DNA from: Symbiodinium natans
Taxonomy: Eukaryota > Sar > Dinophyceae > Suessiales > Symbiodiniaceae
Length of the DNA: 64,000 nt
Direction: 5' to 3'
NCBI GenBank assembly: GCA_905221605.1
Contig: CAJNDS010000447.1
Location: 647,157 to 711,156 of the forward strand
A program made the position numbers and the translations under genes. The notes beneath the pieces were generated by a model. It searched no databases, had not been told where the DNA came from, and saw only the letters and a program-made list of their open reading frames with translations. Each line of letters opens with the position of its first letter. Positions within the stretch are counted from its first letter, which is position 1. Shown piece after piece: positions 29,064 to 39,265 of this stretch.

Positions 29064-29331
29064 GCAAGGTGCTGGTTGGGGGAAAGAGCACTGCAACATT
29101 CCGCCAACATTTGCTAGATTCTGCCGGGCTGCAGGTGTAAACCACCTCTCTGAAACCTCGGTGCGGCAAGCAGCCTCCCTAAGCCCAGTGCCGACATGGA
29201 CTTCGCGCCAAAGAGAGTTTGACCAGGAGGCTCCCTGCCCTAGCAGTGGCTCGCAGAGCGACAGGTTCCACACCTGGGCCCATCGAAACATGACGGCAAA
29301 GGATCACGAAAGGCACAAGTTTGACAAATGA
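29064..29331 (+). CDS. exon-like open frame, plus strand
   Basis: After CTGAACAG the frame is open for about 89 codons to TGA: GWGKEHCNIPPTFARFCRAA, GVNHLSETSVRQAASLSP and a His/Lys-rich end. The antisense frame also exists, but this one is more protein-like. Family unknown. Confidence 0.4.
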
Positions 29332-29438
29332 TCACTGAAAAGGCTACCATGCTCCCACAAAGTCAACGGCCTTGCCCACAGAACCCCAATGGGTAGCCGA
29401 CATATCGAGGGTCTGCGTGCAGCCTCAGGTGGCAAGCC

Positions 29439-29858
29439 TTGCCTCTATTACCCAAAGAACCTACTCGGGTCGACAGCAATCCGCCCCACAGCGGCCAGGG
29501 AAGCCCTCTAAACATCAGACCAGCTCCAAAAGCGTGCGTGGACGAAGCTTGTAAGCCCAAACCCCCCGGGGAGGGCGAACCTGACAACCTTGACCCCAAA
29601 CAAACGAAGATCTGCGCAAGGGTTTGTACGATAGTCGCTAGTCGATTCTTTGGGTGGGAGGTCTCTTCCGTTTGCCCCTCACTTACCGCTTTTGGCCTAG
29701 TGCTGGCCAAACGTGCTCACGATCGTGCACTGGCCAGACCTGCTTTCGTTCTGTGCCACGGGACAATGAAGGACTCGGTTGTCTTTCCTGAGCAGGTGCA
29801 AGAATCTTGGGGAGCCCTTGTCCCAAATGCCCGTCATGTGCCTCGCATGGCCTTTTGA
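29439..29858 (+). CDS. possible exon(s), plus strand
   Basis: A 139-codon frame with a polar, proline-rich centre (KACVDEACKPKPPGEGEPDN, LDPKQTKICARV) and a more ordinary second half (AKRAHDRALARPAFVLCHG). It probably mixes exon and intron. Low-moderate confidence. Confidence 0.3.
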   Translation: MPLLPKEPTRVDSNPPHSGQGSPLNIRPAPKACVDEACKPKPPGEGEPDNLDPKQTKICARVCTIVASRFFGWEVSSVCPSLTAFGLVLAKRAHDRALARPAFVLCHGTMKDSVVFPEQVQESWGALVPNARHVPRMAF

Positions 29859-29869
29859 GCCTTTTTCAG

Positions 29870-29944
29870 TCGGGGATCCACGCGTCGTTGGAGCCTGCGG
29901 GTCAGATCCACTTTGTGCGAGAAGTAGAAATGCTCCTCGAGCAA
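29870..29944 (+). CDS. internal exon, plus strand
   Basis: A 25-codon exon between CTTTTTCAG and a CAA-then-GTGCGTG donor, phase 0 to 0. It encodes SGIHASLEPAGQIHFVREVE then MLLEQ. It is probably joined to the neighbouring plus-strand exons. Confidence 0.5.
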
Positions 29945-30293
29945 GTGCGTGACCTCCGGAACAGCACACAACCCGTCAAAAATGACTCGCGGCTAAAATT
30001 GACACTCCACCACTCCGCCAAAGATCAGGCCCCGTTGTGTCCTAGCCGCTCCAGCTACACAACGGTTGATCCTACTAGTGCTCTGCCACTGCGGCCGATT
30101 TCGTTGGTCTAGAAGCTGTTAGGGTCTGTGCTTGGCTCAGCGGGTCGGCAAGGTAAGGTAAGAATATTTGCTCTTCTCATTTCTCTTGAATTCCTGCTTC
30201 TCTCTTTGATGTACGACATGTCGTGCCTCTGCACCTCCGTGCATAGCATTCTCAGTCATCTAAGTACTCCCTTCTACGCTGCTCTGCTGGCAG

Positions 30294-30539
30294 GTTATGC
30301 CCAGGCACTGTCGCTGCAGCTTCGAGCCCCTCACCTATGCCAAGATGCGCCAAGCAACAGGGGCGTGCGAGCATCTTGTACTGTACAACATGTCAACAAG
30401 CACGGAGTCTCCAGTAGGTGCCGAGGCACTCGTGGTCTCTCCTGCGGGGAGGGCCTCGCACCTCCGAAGTCTCAGGATGGCGTCCTTCTCGTCGCCCTCC
30501 CCGATTTCAAGAATTCAACACAGAGCCCTGGTCTCGTAA
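30294..30539 (+). CDS. exon-like open frame, plus strand
   Basis: After CTGCTGGCAG: VMPRHCRCSFEPLTYAKMRQ, ATGACEHLVLYNMSTSTE and a Ser-rich end to TAA. The true exon may end earlier at a donor. Family unknown. Confidence 0.42.
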   Translation, partial: VMPRHCRCSFEPLTYAKMRQATGACEHLVLYNMSTSTESPVGAEALVVSPAGRASHLRSLRMASFSSPSPISRIQHRALVS

Positions 30540-30686
30540 TGGTCTCAGGTTTCTCAACATTGTGTGTTGTAGGGGCTGGGTGCCATAACATGCCGTCGTA
30601 CTGCCGTAGTGTTACAGCAGGAGCCCACACTTTTAGGGGAAATGACCTGGCTCTTGCTGCAATTGATTGTAACCTTGCGGCCGAAG

Positions 30687-30806
30687 GACTATGGGCACGG
30701 CTTCCGTCGCCACGAGGAGGAAAAGATCCTCCCAGTCAGTCCCAAGCCGACATTGGGGATGGCCACCGATGACAACACTTGCTTACGCTTACCCCCTAAA
30801 CCCTAA
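30687..30806 (+). CDS. exon ending beside an intronic telomere-like array
   Basis: After GCGGCCGAAG: DYGHGFRRHEEEKILPVSPK, PTLGMATDDN. Unspliced it would stop at TAA in CCCTAAA units at 30,793-30,845. The next exon (30,862) continues the coding, so the array probably lies in the intron between them. Confidence 0.5.
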   Translation, partial: DYGHGFRRHEEEKILPVSPKPTLGMATDDNTCLRLPPKP

Positions 30807-30848
30807 ACCCTAAACCCAATAGGCCCTGAACCCTAAATCCTAAACCCT
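30793..30848 (-). repeat. CCCTAAA array, probably intronic
   Basis: Five to six CCCTAAA units with variants between two plus-strand exons. Confidence 0.88.
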
Positions 30849-30861
30849 GACCTGGTTGTAG

Positions 30862-31049
30862 GTGAGGATTCCGAGGATGGCAAGGCAATCGAGGGGCTTG
30901 CCTGTGGCGCACCTGGAAGTCACCCCAAGGCCGAAGGCCGAAGGAAGTACAGGAAAGTGGACCGGAACCATGGAACCATGCTGCATTTTTTCCGCCGCCC
31001 AAGTGGCAAACTGACAAGCTTCTGCTTGAAGCCATCAGCCGTGTCCTGA
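30862..31049 (+). CDS. C-terminal exon with PIP-box-like motif
   Basis: A GGTTGTA|G acceptor is followed by two bases and 61 codons to TGA. It encodes EDSEDGKAIEGLACGAPG, a basic KAEGRRKYRKVDRN, then HGTMLHFFRRPSGKLTSF near the C-terminus. HGTMLHFF resembles the PCNA-interacting box (Q-x-x-hydrophobic-x-x-F-F) with His in place of Gln. It is flanked by basic residues and close to the stop, as in many DNA replication/repair proteins. That role is inference only. Confidence 0.55.
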
Positions 31050-31949
31050 TCGCAGAGATGTGTTCAAACTTCTCAACCCAAGAGGGTCTGCTTGTAGAAA
31101 TGGATCGAGGACAGTGTAGAACGCCAGTCCGGTCCTTCCCCTCTCGCGCCGCACCCGTCCTGCAGGCTATTCCAAGAAACCTCAGAAAAAACGTGCTCCG
31201 GAGACCGAACTACGCCGTGCTTCTAAATTTCAATGTCTTGACTCTGGCTTTGCGTGGGACAAAGCCACACATAGAACTCGGCAGCAAAAAGGACATATGT
31301 TGCCCCCCCCCCCCCACAACACAACTCTCGGCTGCCATAGGGGCTGGATCTCGGAGGTCCTTTGGCCTGCGAAGCCCTCAGAGCAAAGAGTGAGACTGAG
31401 GGAGTGAGAGACACAGCGATGGAATGTGCGTTGCGCTGGTTCCACTCCTATACTCCTTTTTGTGCTGGCGGGTCTCGGGGTGATCTCGGATGATGATCAA
31501 CGACTTGGTGGTGTGAATCAGCCAGCGCTTTGCTGCTGTTTGGGGCTCAGCGCCAAAAGCAGCTGCCCAGGAAGCATCCATGGTCCATGACGTGCCAGCT
31601 ATGCAAAGCGATTGCTACCCGTAAACGTCTGGTCTTATGTCTGCCGTGCTCCGCGGTGGTTTGACATAAGCTTGCTACGTCCGCAAAGACATGGAACCAA
31701 AGCTGCTGCTGCAGAAAGCTGCAAGCCTCACAACAATCGAAAAACGGACCGGGGCCCTGTGGACAATCGAGAACATGCCACGGCCCAGTCCATCGTGCCG
31801 TACCTCTTGTGGGTTTCCTTAGACTGTCAACAGCACTGTAAGACCTTCCGGTGCATTTGAAAAGTGTGTGGCCTACTCACTTGCGACCTGGAGGCTGTGC
31901 CCCAACCATTCCTCAGGCGCAGCATGCAAACGGATCGGGGCCCGCAAAC

Positions 31950-32280
31950 AAACGCGCAACACACACACACACACACTCTCTCTCTCTCTCACACACAGAC
32001 ACACTGACAAACAGACACACAGACAGACACAGACAGACATTCACACACAGAGACAGCGAGCGAGAGAGAGGAGAGAGAGCGGGACAGAGGGTGAGAGACA
32101 GAGACCGCGAGAAGAGAGAGAGAGAGAGAGATAGAGCGAGAGAGCGAAAGAGTGAGAGAAAAAAGAGAGAAAACAACCACGAGAGCGTGAGCGAGAGAAG
32201 AGAGAGCGAGAGAGAGAGAGAGAGAGAGCGCGAGCGAGCGAGCGAAGCGAAGCGAAGCGAGAGAGAGTGAGGGAGAGAGA
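31950..32280. repeat. CA, CAGA and GA/GC microsatellite block
   Basis: (CA)n, (GACA)n and long (GA)n with GCGAGCGA and GCGAAGCGAA steps. Frames of 88-150 aa here are repeat peptides. Confidence 0.95.
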
Positions 32281-32535
32281 CCGAGACGAGGCAACGAAAT
32301 AGCCAAAGTCCACAGATGCTTGTGAGGTAGGGAGGTTTCGGGATTTCTGGCATCATGCATGGCATTTAGACCAGGCCCTGCTTCTGTTCTTATTGTCTTT
32401 GCTTTGCTCTGTAAATCGCCCCTGTCCCGTGAAGCAGCTGTGGCGGGGCGCTACGAATGGCGCTAACAAATGTGCAGCCAGGCACTCGTGTGGTGCAAAT
32501 GATTGATGATCCCCTTGCTCAACGCGTAGAACAGG

Positions 32536-32599
32536 GTTGTTCACACACACGCACACACACGCACACTCTCTCTCTCTCCCTCTATCTCTCTCTCTCTCT

Positions 32600-32654
<55 letters not shown>

Positions 32655-32708
32655 ACACTTACACACTGGTGCACACACACACACATGCACACACGTACAC
32701 GACTCCAG
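32536..32708. repeat. CA-CT-CA compound microsatellite
   Basis: (CA)n, then about 90 bp of (CT)n, then (CA)n. It ends directly at the CTCCAG acceptor of the next exon and may serve as its polypyrimidine tract. Confidence 0.92.
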
Positions 32709-32984
32709 AAACACTGCACAAGTCATCCTCAAGTCTGACGCTTTCCCAGACCCTTCCTTTGACTCTGGTGAGGTCGGGAGGCTGCTCAGCGGTGACGCGA
32801 GCTGCATCCAGGAGAGCCCTCGCTTCATTGGGTGCCAGAAGGTCCTCGAACTCTACCACCTGCCGAGAGGCTACGCTTCAAGAAGCCCCCCCCCGGCTGA
32901 CTCCGGTGAGTCTTGCAATTGGAAAGATGACTTTGTAGACAAAGCTCAGTGTCCAAAATCAGATCGCAATTGCACGTGTTCAAG
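32709..32984 (+). CDS. exon directly after a CT microsatellite
   Basis: A 276-nt segment open throughout on +, from CTCCAG to a strong donor (CAAG, then GTAAGCC). It encodes TAQVILKSDAFPDPSFDSGE, VGRLLSGDASCIQESPRF and a Cys-rich end, DKAQCPKSDRNCTCSR. GC3 is high. The minus strand also has an AG-bounded frame (VVEFEDLLAPNEARALLDAA) that resembles an oxygenase N-terminus, so strand is not fully settled. Confidence 0.48.
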
Positions 32985-33431
32985 GTAAGCCTCAGCTGCA
33001 CGCGCAGGGTCCATCGCAGGTTTTCTGCAGGTGAATGACCAAGAGAACATAATCGGAGTTATATTATAACTACAAGGCACATGTCGGAGGTGAACTCCGT
33101 CTCCGGCCTTAGAGCTGCTTTGAGAGATCTGCTTGATTCGCAGAAGTCTCGTTGTGGCCACTCACAGACTTAGGCGGGCAACGCCTTCCGGGGCGCTTTG
33201 CGCCTCCGTCGAAGCCGCTTGGGAGCTTCACCCACCTCCCAGCCAAGGGCCCAGGACTATGTTTCCAGCATGTTCCCTCCCCTAATTCGTCAAACTTATC
33301 ACGTGCGCTCTAACTGCTGCTGATTCACTGTGACTGGTACCGCCATGGTTCCTGATGTCCCGACTACACTTCGGTCCAACTTCCTTTGACCTAAAAAGAC
33401 CTGACCTCGGCACGGCAGCTCAGGCGGCCAC

Positions 33432-33713
33432 GTGCCTCTCATCGCAGCATTTCGCAGCGAGGGTTTTGGGGAACATTTGGACACGTTAGAGGCGCTGCAA
33501 GTTGCGCTGCAAGTTGCCTGGCGCCGCGATAAGAGGGCACATCCACCGAACACGGCCAGAGCAGCCTCACACGGCTGCATCCGCATCCCAACCATTTACC
33601 CTCCCAGACTCCGTGCGCTTCGTGGCTTCGTGCTGTCACACGCTCATTGTGACTCCGTAGGAAAAACTGTGGCTCTTACGGCAGCTTGCCCTGAGGCGAT
33701 GCTGCGCGCATGA
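33432..33713 (+). CDS. exon-like frame, plus strand
   Basis: 93 codons: MPLIAAFRSEGFGEHLDTLE, ALQVALQVAWRRDKRAHP and a more variable second half ending in ACPEAMLRA. The helical first half is convincing. A 9-bp repeat (GCTGCAAGTT) underlies LQVALQVA. Family unknown. Confidence 0.4.
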   Translation: MPLIAAFRSEGFGEHLDTLEALQVALQVAWRRDKRAHPPNTARAASHGCIRIPTIYPPRLRALRGFVLSHAHCDSVGKTVALTAACPEAMLRA

Positions 33714-33865
33714 TCCGGGGGCTGGACACCTGGGAGGATTGGCACTAGCTCCAACCCTAAGTCTTTAAGAACTTTAAGCCATAAACAAAGCCTCACAAGT
33801 CGTGGCCAGGGTATTCCTGGCGCCCTCGTTGGCGCTGCGTTTGCATAGCAGGTCTAGGGTTTTGA

Positions 33866-34348
33866 GTGCTTTGGAGTCCTCTCCTGGGGCAACTACAAAA
33901 GGCAGATACGGATAAGAGAGCACTTGAATTTAAGCAGGCCGCACATTATGCCCACGGCCTAAACAGAAACCGACTCACGGCACCCCCTTTGTTAGGCAGA
34001 ATTCTTGAGTCAGAACTGGCCACACATACAACTTACATAAACGTACGACGCCTGCCAATCTCGGAGCCCAAGCCTAGAGTGGCCCGGCGTGGCAAGGTAA
34101 TCGGCTCTGCGACGGCAGGCCGAAGGCCTCCCCGGTGCTTTCGGGGTGCTTTCGGGTATTCTGGGCGTCCAGGGCTCCTGGTCACCCCACATCACCCCCA
34201 AGGCCCCAAAGTTCAAGGACTCACAGTCTCAGCGCATCAGGAATCACTGAGTTGGGGGAATGAGAGCTCAGCACGCCTGCATGAGCTCAGGAATCAGCTA
34301 CAGAGGAATCGTACTGCTGGCGGCGGTGATGCCAGGGGAACTCGATAA
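33866..34348 (+). CDS. 160-codon open frame, plus strand
   Basis: The longest non-repeat open frame of this part: LLGQLQKADTDKRALEFKQA, AHYAHGLNRNRLTAPPLL, a basic middle, and HELRNQLQRNRTAGGG near the end. No splice site is needed for it. No family is recognised. It could be exon plus read-through intron. Confidence 0.4.
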   Translation: MLWSPLLGQLQKADTDKRALEFKQAAHYAHGLNRNRLTAPPLLGRILESELATHTTYINVRRLPISEPKPRVARRGKVIGSATAGRRPPRCFRGAFGYSGRPGLLVTPHHPQGPKVQGLTVSAHQESLSWGNESSARLHELRNQLQRNRTAGGGDARGTR

Positions 34349-34956
34349 TACTGTGACTGTGGTAGACCAGGTCAACTAACAAACCCTTCAGAACAAGTCT
34401 ATATAGTTTAGGATGTCGAGATTTTACTCTCGGACTTCTTCCCGAATCTGGCAAACCGCACTGCGGAGATGTCCGCGACATGTTTGGAGAACAACTGTCT
34501 CTCAGTGCACACATGTGCACACAGTTCCTAACGCAGAACGGAATAAGAACGACCCCCATCCCACCCCCCCCGCCCCAAAAGAAAAAGAAGAAAAAACAAA
34601 GAGTAGAAGTCTTCCCATAAGAGCACCAGAAACATGACACATGGAGGGGGGGGGGCGGGGCCTCTCGAGAGTAAGGCCATGGCAGCGCGCTACTTGAAGT
34701 ACCCTTAAACAGCTGCGCGACATCCGAGGGAGGACTGGTGAGATGCCTTACACTGCCTTGATGCTGTTGCACAGAACGTCGCAAATTCCCCACACTATCC
34801 CACATTTTAAGCTGTTTTATAAGCTGGTTTACTTGAGAATTCCACGGCTCGGGGTAGCCTGCGCTTGTGAGACAGCATGCATATGGGGCCATCGATTGGC
34901 AATCGTGCACATTGAAAAAACTGTGTTCTATCGATATTTACACGGCTGCTGCCCTG

Positions 34957-36458
34957 CTACATCTTTATCTTCCGAGCTACGGAGATGCAGTTCTTGAAGG
35001 TGCGGGATTCCTCAGAACGCATGTGCCACAGGACCCGATCGACGGGGTCCTTGGAATGGCGGAAATCTTCCGCAGTGTTGGAATCCATAGTGTCCTGCAA
35101 CATGGTTCAGTTCACCGAAAAGTGCTTTGAATGACATCGCAATGAAGTCCTTCAGTCGCTGCTTCATGGACTGGCAATACTCCAGAATTGCGCGATTCAC
35201 TTCTGCGTCGGCTTGGGTCCAGGACAGCCAATCCGGCTTCCTCACTGCCGTTTCCGAGGGCGTGGGGCAAATCCTAAATAGGTCCTGGGGAACGCGAGTC
35301 GGCTACAGTCTACAGGGTGGTTTGTTGTGCAAAACTACAAAGAAAAAACTTGTCTTGAGATCGCAGCCACAATGTTTCTCTTGCCGGGGGTCGTGTACTT
35401 TTCCGGCGGCGGCCACTTGTTCAGCTCTCGCAATCGGTTCTTCAACGCAGGCGAATACCAGCCGTTTGTGATGAACCATGACACTCGGTAGCACCGTACA
35501 AAGCTTCGCATAGGATAGCCTTCCACTGGAGTGCGGCCGCGGCCCATATGGCAAACAACATGCTTTTACTTTACGGCTTCCCAGCAGACCCAAGCTCAAG
35601 ACTAGCTTAGAGAGGGCAAAACGCTGAAGAGAAAGGTTCAGGAAGGGCCTTGCTCGTTGAAGCGCATTTCGAAAGCCTCAAGAGAAGAGCAGTTGTAGAG
35701 GTCGTACTCCTTGCAGCTCCATGGATAGCTGTGAGGAAACGAGCCAGCGAACAGACCCAAACATTCATGTTAAGCTCCTTCCGACCCTTGGCGTTCTTGT
35801 TTTCACTCCAGCTGGGTGGCTGCGAGACATTACGACCAATCCCAATCGGATTCTCGCGCAGGCTGTAACCATGCCTGCAAAAAAGGACTTGGAGAACCAG
35901 AATTCCACAATGAGAGCGCAAGCATCTTACGGTGAGCGCCTGGCAATCATCTCGCTGTTGGACAAACGCCCTGGCCAAACAAAAATCTCCTCGCCCTTTG
36001 GCATATCTCGGCGAGCGATCTGCACGACCACATCCTGCTCTCGCTTTCCATCTATGACGACTTCTTCCTGGAAGGTGATGGCAACACCAGGACTTGCGTG
36101 CATTGCGACATCCAGCAGCTCCAGCAGCGGGAAGATGTACATGCCTGGAACAAAACTCAGCAAGAGGCATGCCACGCATACCCTTGAACCCGACTCTCGT
36201 GTACGAAGCACCTCTCTCAATTTTCCCTGCACAGGCACGGGGATTGCGCTCCTCGCGCTGATCCTGGTATGGGTGAACAACACGGCCGTGCCGCATAATC
36301 ACTGCCTTGCGTCCACAAGACGTGCACCCCGAAACGCAGACTCGGAAAGCAGCAAAACATCTTAGGTCATCCCTCACAAAAAGGGTGGTTTCGAAGTCGA
36401 GACAAGCTACCAATGCCCAGGTAGCCTCCTCTTCAGTTACGGGCTTCCTCGGTTCCAA
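34957..36458 (-). CDS. SET-domain protein (Rubisco-LSMT/SETD3-like), multi-exon
   Basis: Minus-strand exons. A (~36,458-36,378): PRKPVTEEEATWALVACLDF, then a GTGAGG donor. B (36,144-35,931): MYIFPLLELLDVAMHASPG, then EVVIDGKREQDVVVQIARRD, MPKGEEIFVWPG and LSNSEMIARR, then GTAAG. C (35,874-35,763): HGYSLRENPIGIGRNVSQPP. D (35,728-~35,649): YPWSCKEYDLYNCSSLEAFE. A poorly resolved exon lies in 35,560-35,335. F (from 35,244): PDWLSWTQADAEVNRAILEY. G (35,094-34,957): SKDPVDRVLWHMRSEESRTF ending VARKIKM. The order SET-C core, then substrate-binding helices, is that of LSMT/SETD3 lysine or histidine methyltransferases. The usual NH.xPN core reads MHASPG, and the catalytic Tyr position (normally YG) reads PG. 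The N-terminal lobe was not placed. Confidence 0.75.
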
Positions 36459-36466
36459 CTCCCATG

Positions 36467-37010
36467 TACTGGTAGGTTTACGTGACAGAAGACAGACTCG
36501 ATCTTTTGTTTCTTTTCCTTTTTCTTTGCTTGCAAGCTCTAGATCACCAACATAATGACATAACGTACCCCCAAGACAGGGTGCTGGCTGTCCATAGATC
36601 AGTGCACCAAGTCAGCCGCACATTTGTCTCAGCTCTCCCTCTCTACTCGTAGCTGGCCGTTCTTCGGAGATCCAGCCCTCTGACCGCCCCTCTTTGGAAT
36701 TGTCAGACGAGGGACCTGCAAGGACTACTTCGACGCAGGTCTTCCAGGATCTCGCTTGGACTGCCAAGAGGAAAAAGGAAACCTCCAAAAAACTCCCATG
36801 TTTCTGGTATTCCTTGAAGTTTTCAAGGGGCGGCCTCTATGTGTTCCGCGTTCCGCGTACCAGTGACGCTCTCTCTGACGCCTTGGAGGGGACACGAACT
36901 TACGTTTGCCACTCTCGCCTGGGCGCCATGCTCATTTAGAGTGCCTTTAAGAGTGCCTATTGGGACACACCCCAAGTATGAAGGTCTATGACAAGCAGGA
37001 TCCAGCAACT
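36467..37010. other. spacer with one possible minus-strand exon
   Basis: After CTCTTGGCAG (about 36,766) a minus-strand frame is open for about 48 codons (QARSWKTCVEVVLAGPSSDN, then SEEGRS-like polar residues). An overlapping plus frame is also open. Not assigned. Confidence 0.3.
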
Positions 37011-37472
37011 GGCTGGGGACTTTGGAGGCGTCTGCTAGAAGACAGGTTTTCCGGTCACCATATTGTCTTCCCGCTCTACGCCGCCAAGATCCAGTCTTGT
37101 TTCTCCTCCTTCAAAATCCTTCTCATCTTGCTTGTGGCTCACTTGCGTTCACGCCCCAATTCGGATGTTCACTCCTTGTACTAGACCTCAATTTAACTGG
37201 CACCAGTTTGTGCAGAGTCAAGACAGCTTGACCTTGACCCGTGAAGACTGCCAACTACGAGTAAGACGACGTGGAGACTCCAAAAACTCACCCAGGGCCC
37301 TGGGGCTGTGACAGTCAGAACCACATTCTGATTTGGTTCTCATGTGACCGCAGTCATGCCCACATGGTGACATGCCTGGATTTTAGGGCGCCGAGGATCT
37401 TCTTGAAGAAGGTCAGATTTGAGGCTGTGTCCAGGATCATCTGTTTTCTGAATGCCATCTCCTCGTTAGGGT

Positions 37473-37608
37473 TTAGGGCTTAGGGTTTAGGGTTGCAGGC
37501 CATGTGGGGCACCATCCTCCATGAACGTTCGACGACTCAACCCTCAACATGCACCAGGCCACTTGGATGGCTTCCTCCACTGTGGTGCCGATGAGCACCT
37601 TCTCTTGC
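37473..37608 (-). CDS. minus-strand exon ending in telomere-like repeat
   Basis: After GAGCTTAG: QEKVLIGTTVEEAIQVAWCM, LRVESSNVHGGWCPTWPAT, then a stop TAA supplied by a CCCTAAACCCTAAG unit cluster (37,470-37,495). It is strongly coding-like. It may be the C-terminus of the gene whose exons lie at 37.8-39.3 kb. Family unknown. Confidence 0.5.
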
Positions 37609-37811
37609 CTAAGCTCCCATGTGGGCACTCAAGGACTCCTCCCTCCTAAACATTGTAGCACACCCTCCAGCCTTTTAGAGCCTTTTTGTGGTGACACCCC
37701 CGTGGCGCGCCGTACCACACCAGGGCACCGGTGCGTCAGCTGCAAGGCGAAGACCTTCGCATCTTGCGTGGCGTCCAGCCTCAGGGTGTTCTGCTACTCT
37801 TGGGCTTTGAG

Positions 37812-38170
37812 CTAGTGAGCCGTACGGTATCTACGAAGGATCCTGTTTAGGACTTGTTTCAGGCACCTTGGACTCCTTGGACCCATAAGCCAGACAAGGT
37901 CCTTATGCAGCATGTATCTTCGTGGAAACAGCTTAGAAGTGCTGCCAGAGGGCCAGTCTCGAAAGACCGACTCGGGATTCCGCCTCTCTGCAATGAGCGG
38001 ATACGCCAAGCTGAGCAGATGGGTGTAGTCCTCACCTCGGACACGAACTTTGCCCTTCTTAGTGGCTCATCGAACGATTCTCAGCCCAGGGCTGGATATG
38101 TTGAAGGCCTTCTCCAACTTCCTGAGGAGGGCACGGAATCTGTAGTGCGGGGTGGAGTCAAGCTGTGCAT
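37812..38170 (-). CDS. possible minus-strand exons, unidentified
   Basis: Two open segments: about 38,150-38,065 (HYRFRALLRKLEKAFNISSP) and 38,009-37,812 (ERRNPESVFRDWPSGSTSKL, FPRRYMLHKDLVWLMGPR, LKQVLNRILRRYRTAH). A 113-aa plus frame (37,854-38,195) competes for the same DNA. Strand is not settled. Confidence 0.35.
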
Positions 38171-38857
38171 GCTCTGTGCATGCGCTGTGCAATGATGACC
38201 CACCAAGACACTGCTGTTCGAAGAGGAAGCCTCAGAGACGTGAGAAGGAGTCTATCCGTATTAACCACATGATACTGTTGGCTATCCGTGGGGTTTGTTG
38301 CTGGTATCTATGCCTTGCTACGTGTTGGTGCCGTCTTATCACTCAATAGCCCTTCTGACGATTTGGACGATTTCCGGAGCCTAGAACGATCACAGTGACG
38401 AGGGTCTCAAGGCTTTGCACAGGCACGAGGCAACAAAAAAGGACACAGTTGATGTGTGCGCTTTCTCGGCCGGAAACCGCAGTAAGCCAATATTGGCGTA
38501 TTGGGTTAATGGCCTCTGGAGCGGGCATTACCACTGGAGAAGATGGAGAGGTCATGATGCTCCGTCTGGTCGTGGGCCTACTGCCCTGCTTCCATACATC
38601 TAAGCTGTGTGGCCGAGGGGGCTGAGGGCTCAAGCAGTTTTGGGGTTCAAGGGGTCAAACAAGCTTCGCGTTCAGCTTTCCACCCCAAAGGTTGCAGGGA
38701 GGGGCTTAGGCAGGTAGGGGCATTAGGCCCTGAGAAATCAAGGCATATAACAACTTTTCCAATACGGGTGGCCAGAATGTGTCTGGGTCTCCTAGTCCAA
38801 CCAGGGCACCTCACAGTTCTGATGCTGGTTATTCTAGGGGTTATGAAGAAAAGGGTC

Positions 38858-39265
38858 TTAATTCAACGACAGAAGAGTTGGGCCTGTAAGCTCCTTTCTC
38901 AGCTTCTCCTCCCTGGCGGTCTCCAAGGTCAGGACCGCCTGTTCAACAGGTGTGAGGATTAGATGAAGCGAGAGAAGAGAGCTTACCCTTTTTGAGGCGC
39001 TCCTGACGAGGGATCTTCATGATGGCACGGCCATAGAAGACGTCGTCCGACAGGACCTCGCTGCAATTCACAAAGTCGCCCCCCCCCTCCCCCAACAAAA
39101 AAATGAAAACAATCATCATCATAATAATAGTAAGAAAAATACAGGTATATCAACTCGGGTGATTTTTCTCTACAAGAAGGGCCCAGGCCATCGCCGTCCT
39201 GTTCCTGGCGGGCAGGCCACCGAAGGCCTTCTCCTCCACGACCTTCCGGCGGATGTTGAGCTGCA
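38858..39265 (-). CDS. minus-strand exons, possible SET N-lobe
   Basis: Three coding-like pieces. About 39,262-39,165: LQLNIRRKVVEEKAFGGLPA then RNRTAMAWALLVEKN. About 39,080-38,987: DFVNCSEVLSDDVFYGRAIM then KIPRQERLKK, before a GTAAGC donor. 38,938-38,858: AVLTLETAREEKLRKELTGP. The last two join in frame across a short intron and recall the LSMT/SET N-terminal lobe (IP...VLTLETAR). They could belong to the SET gene at 35-36.5 kb, but the order of the first piece does not fit. Tentative. Confidence 0.42.

Noticed and set aside
31950-32360. Arg/Glu- or Ser/Leu-rich coiled-coil proteins
   Set aside because: They are pure GA/CA microsatellite translations on both strands.
35721-36365. 214-aa plus-strand ORF
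   Set aside because: It is antisense to the SET-domain exons, which match a known family and have splice sites.
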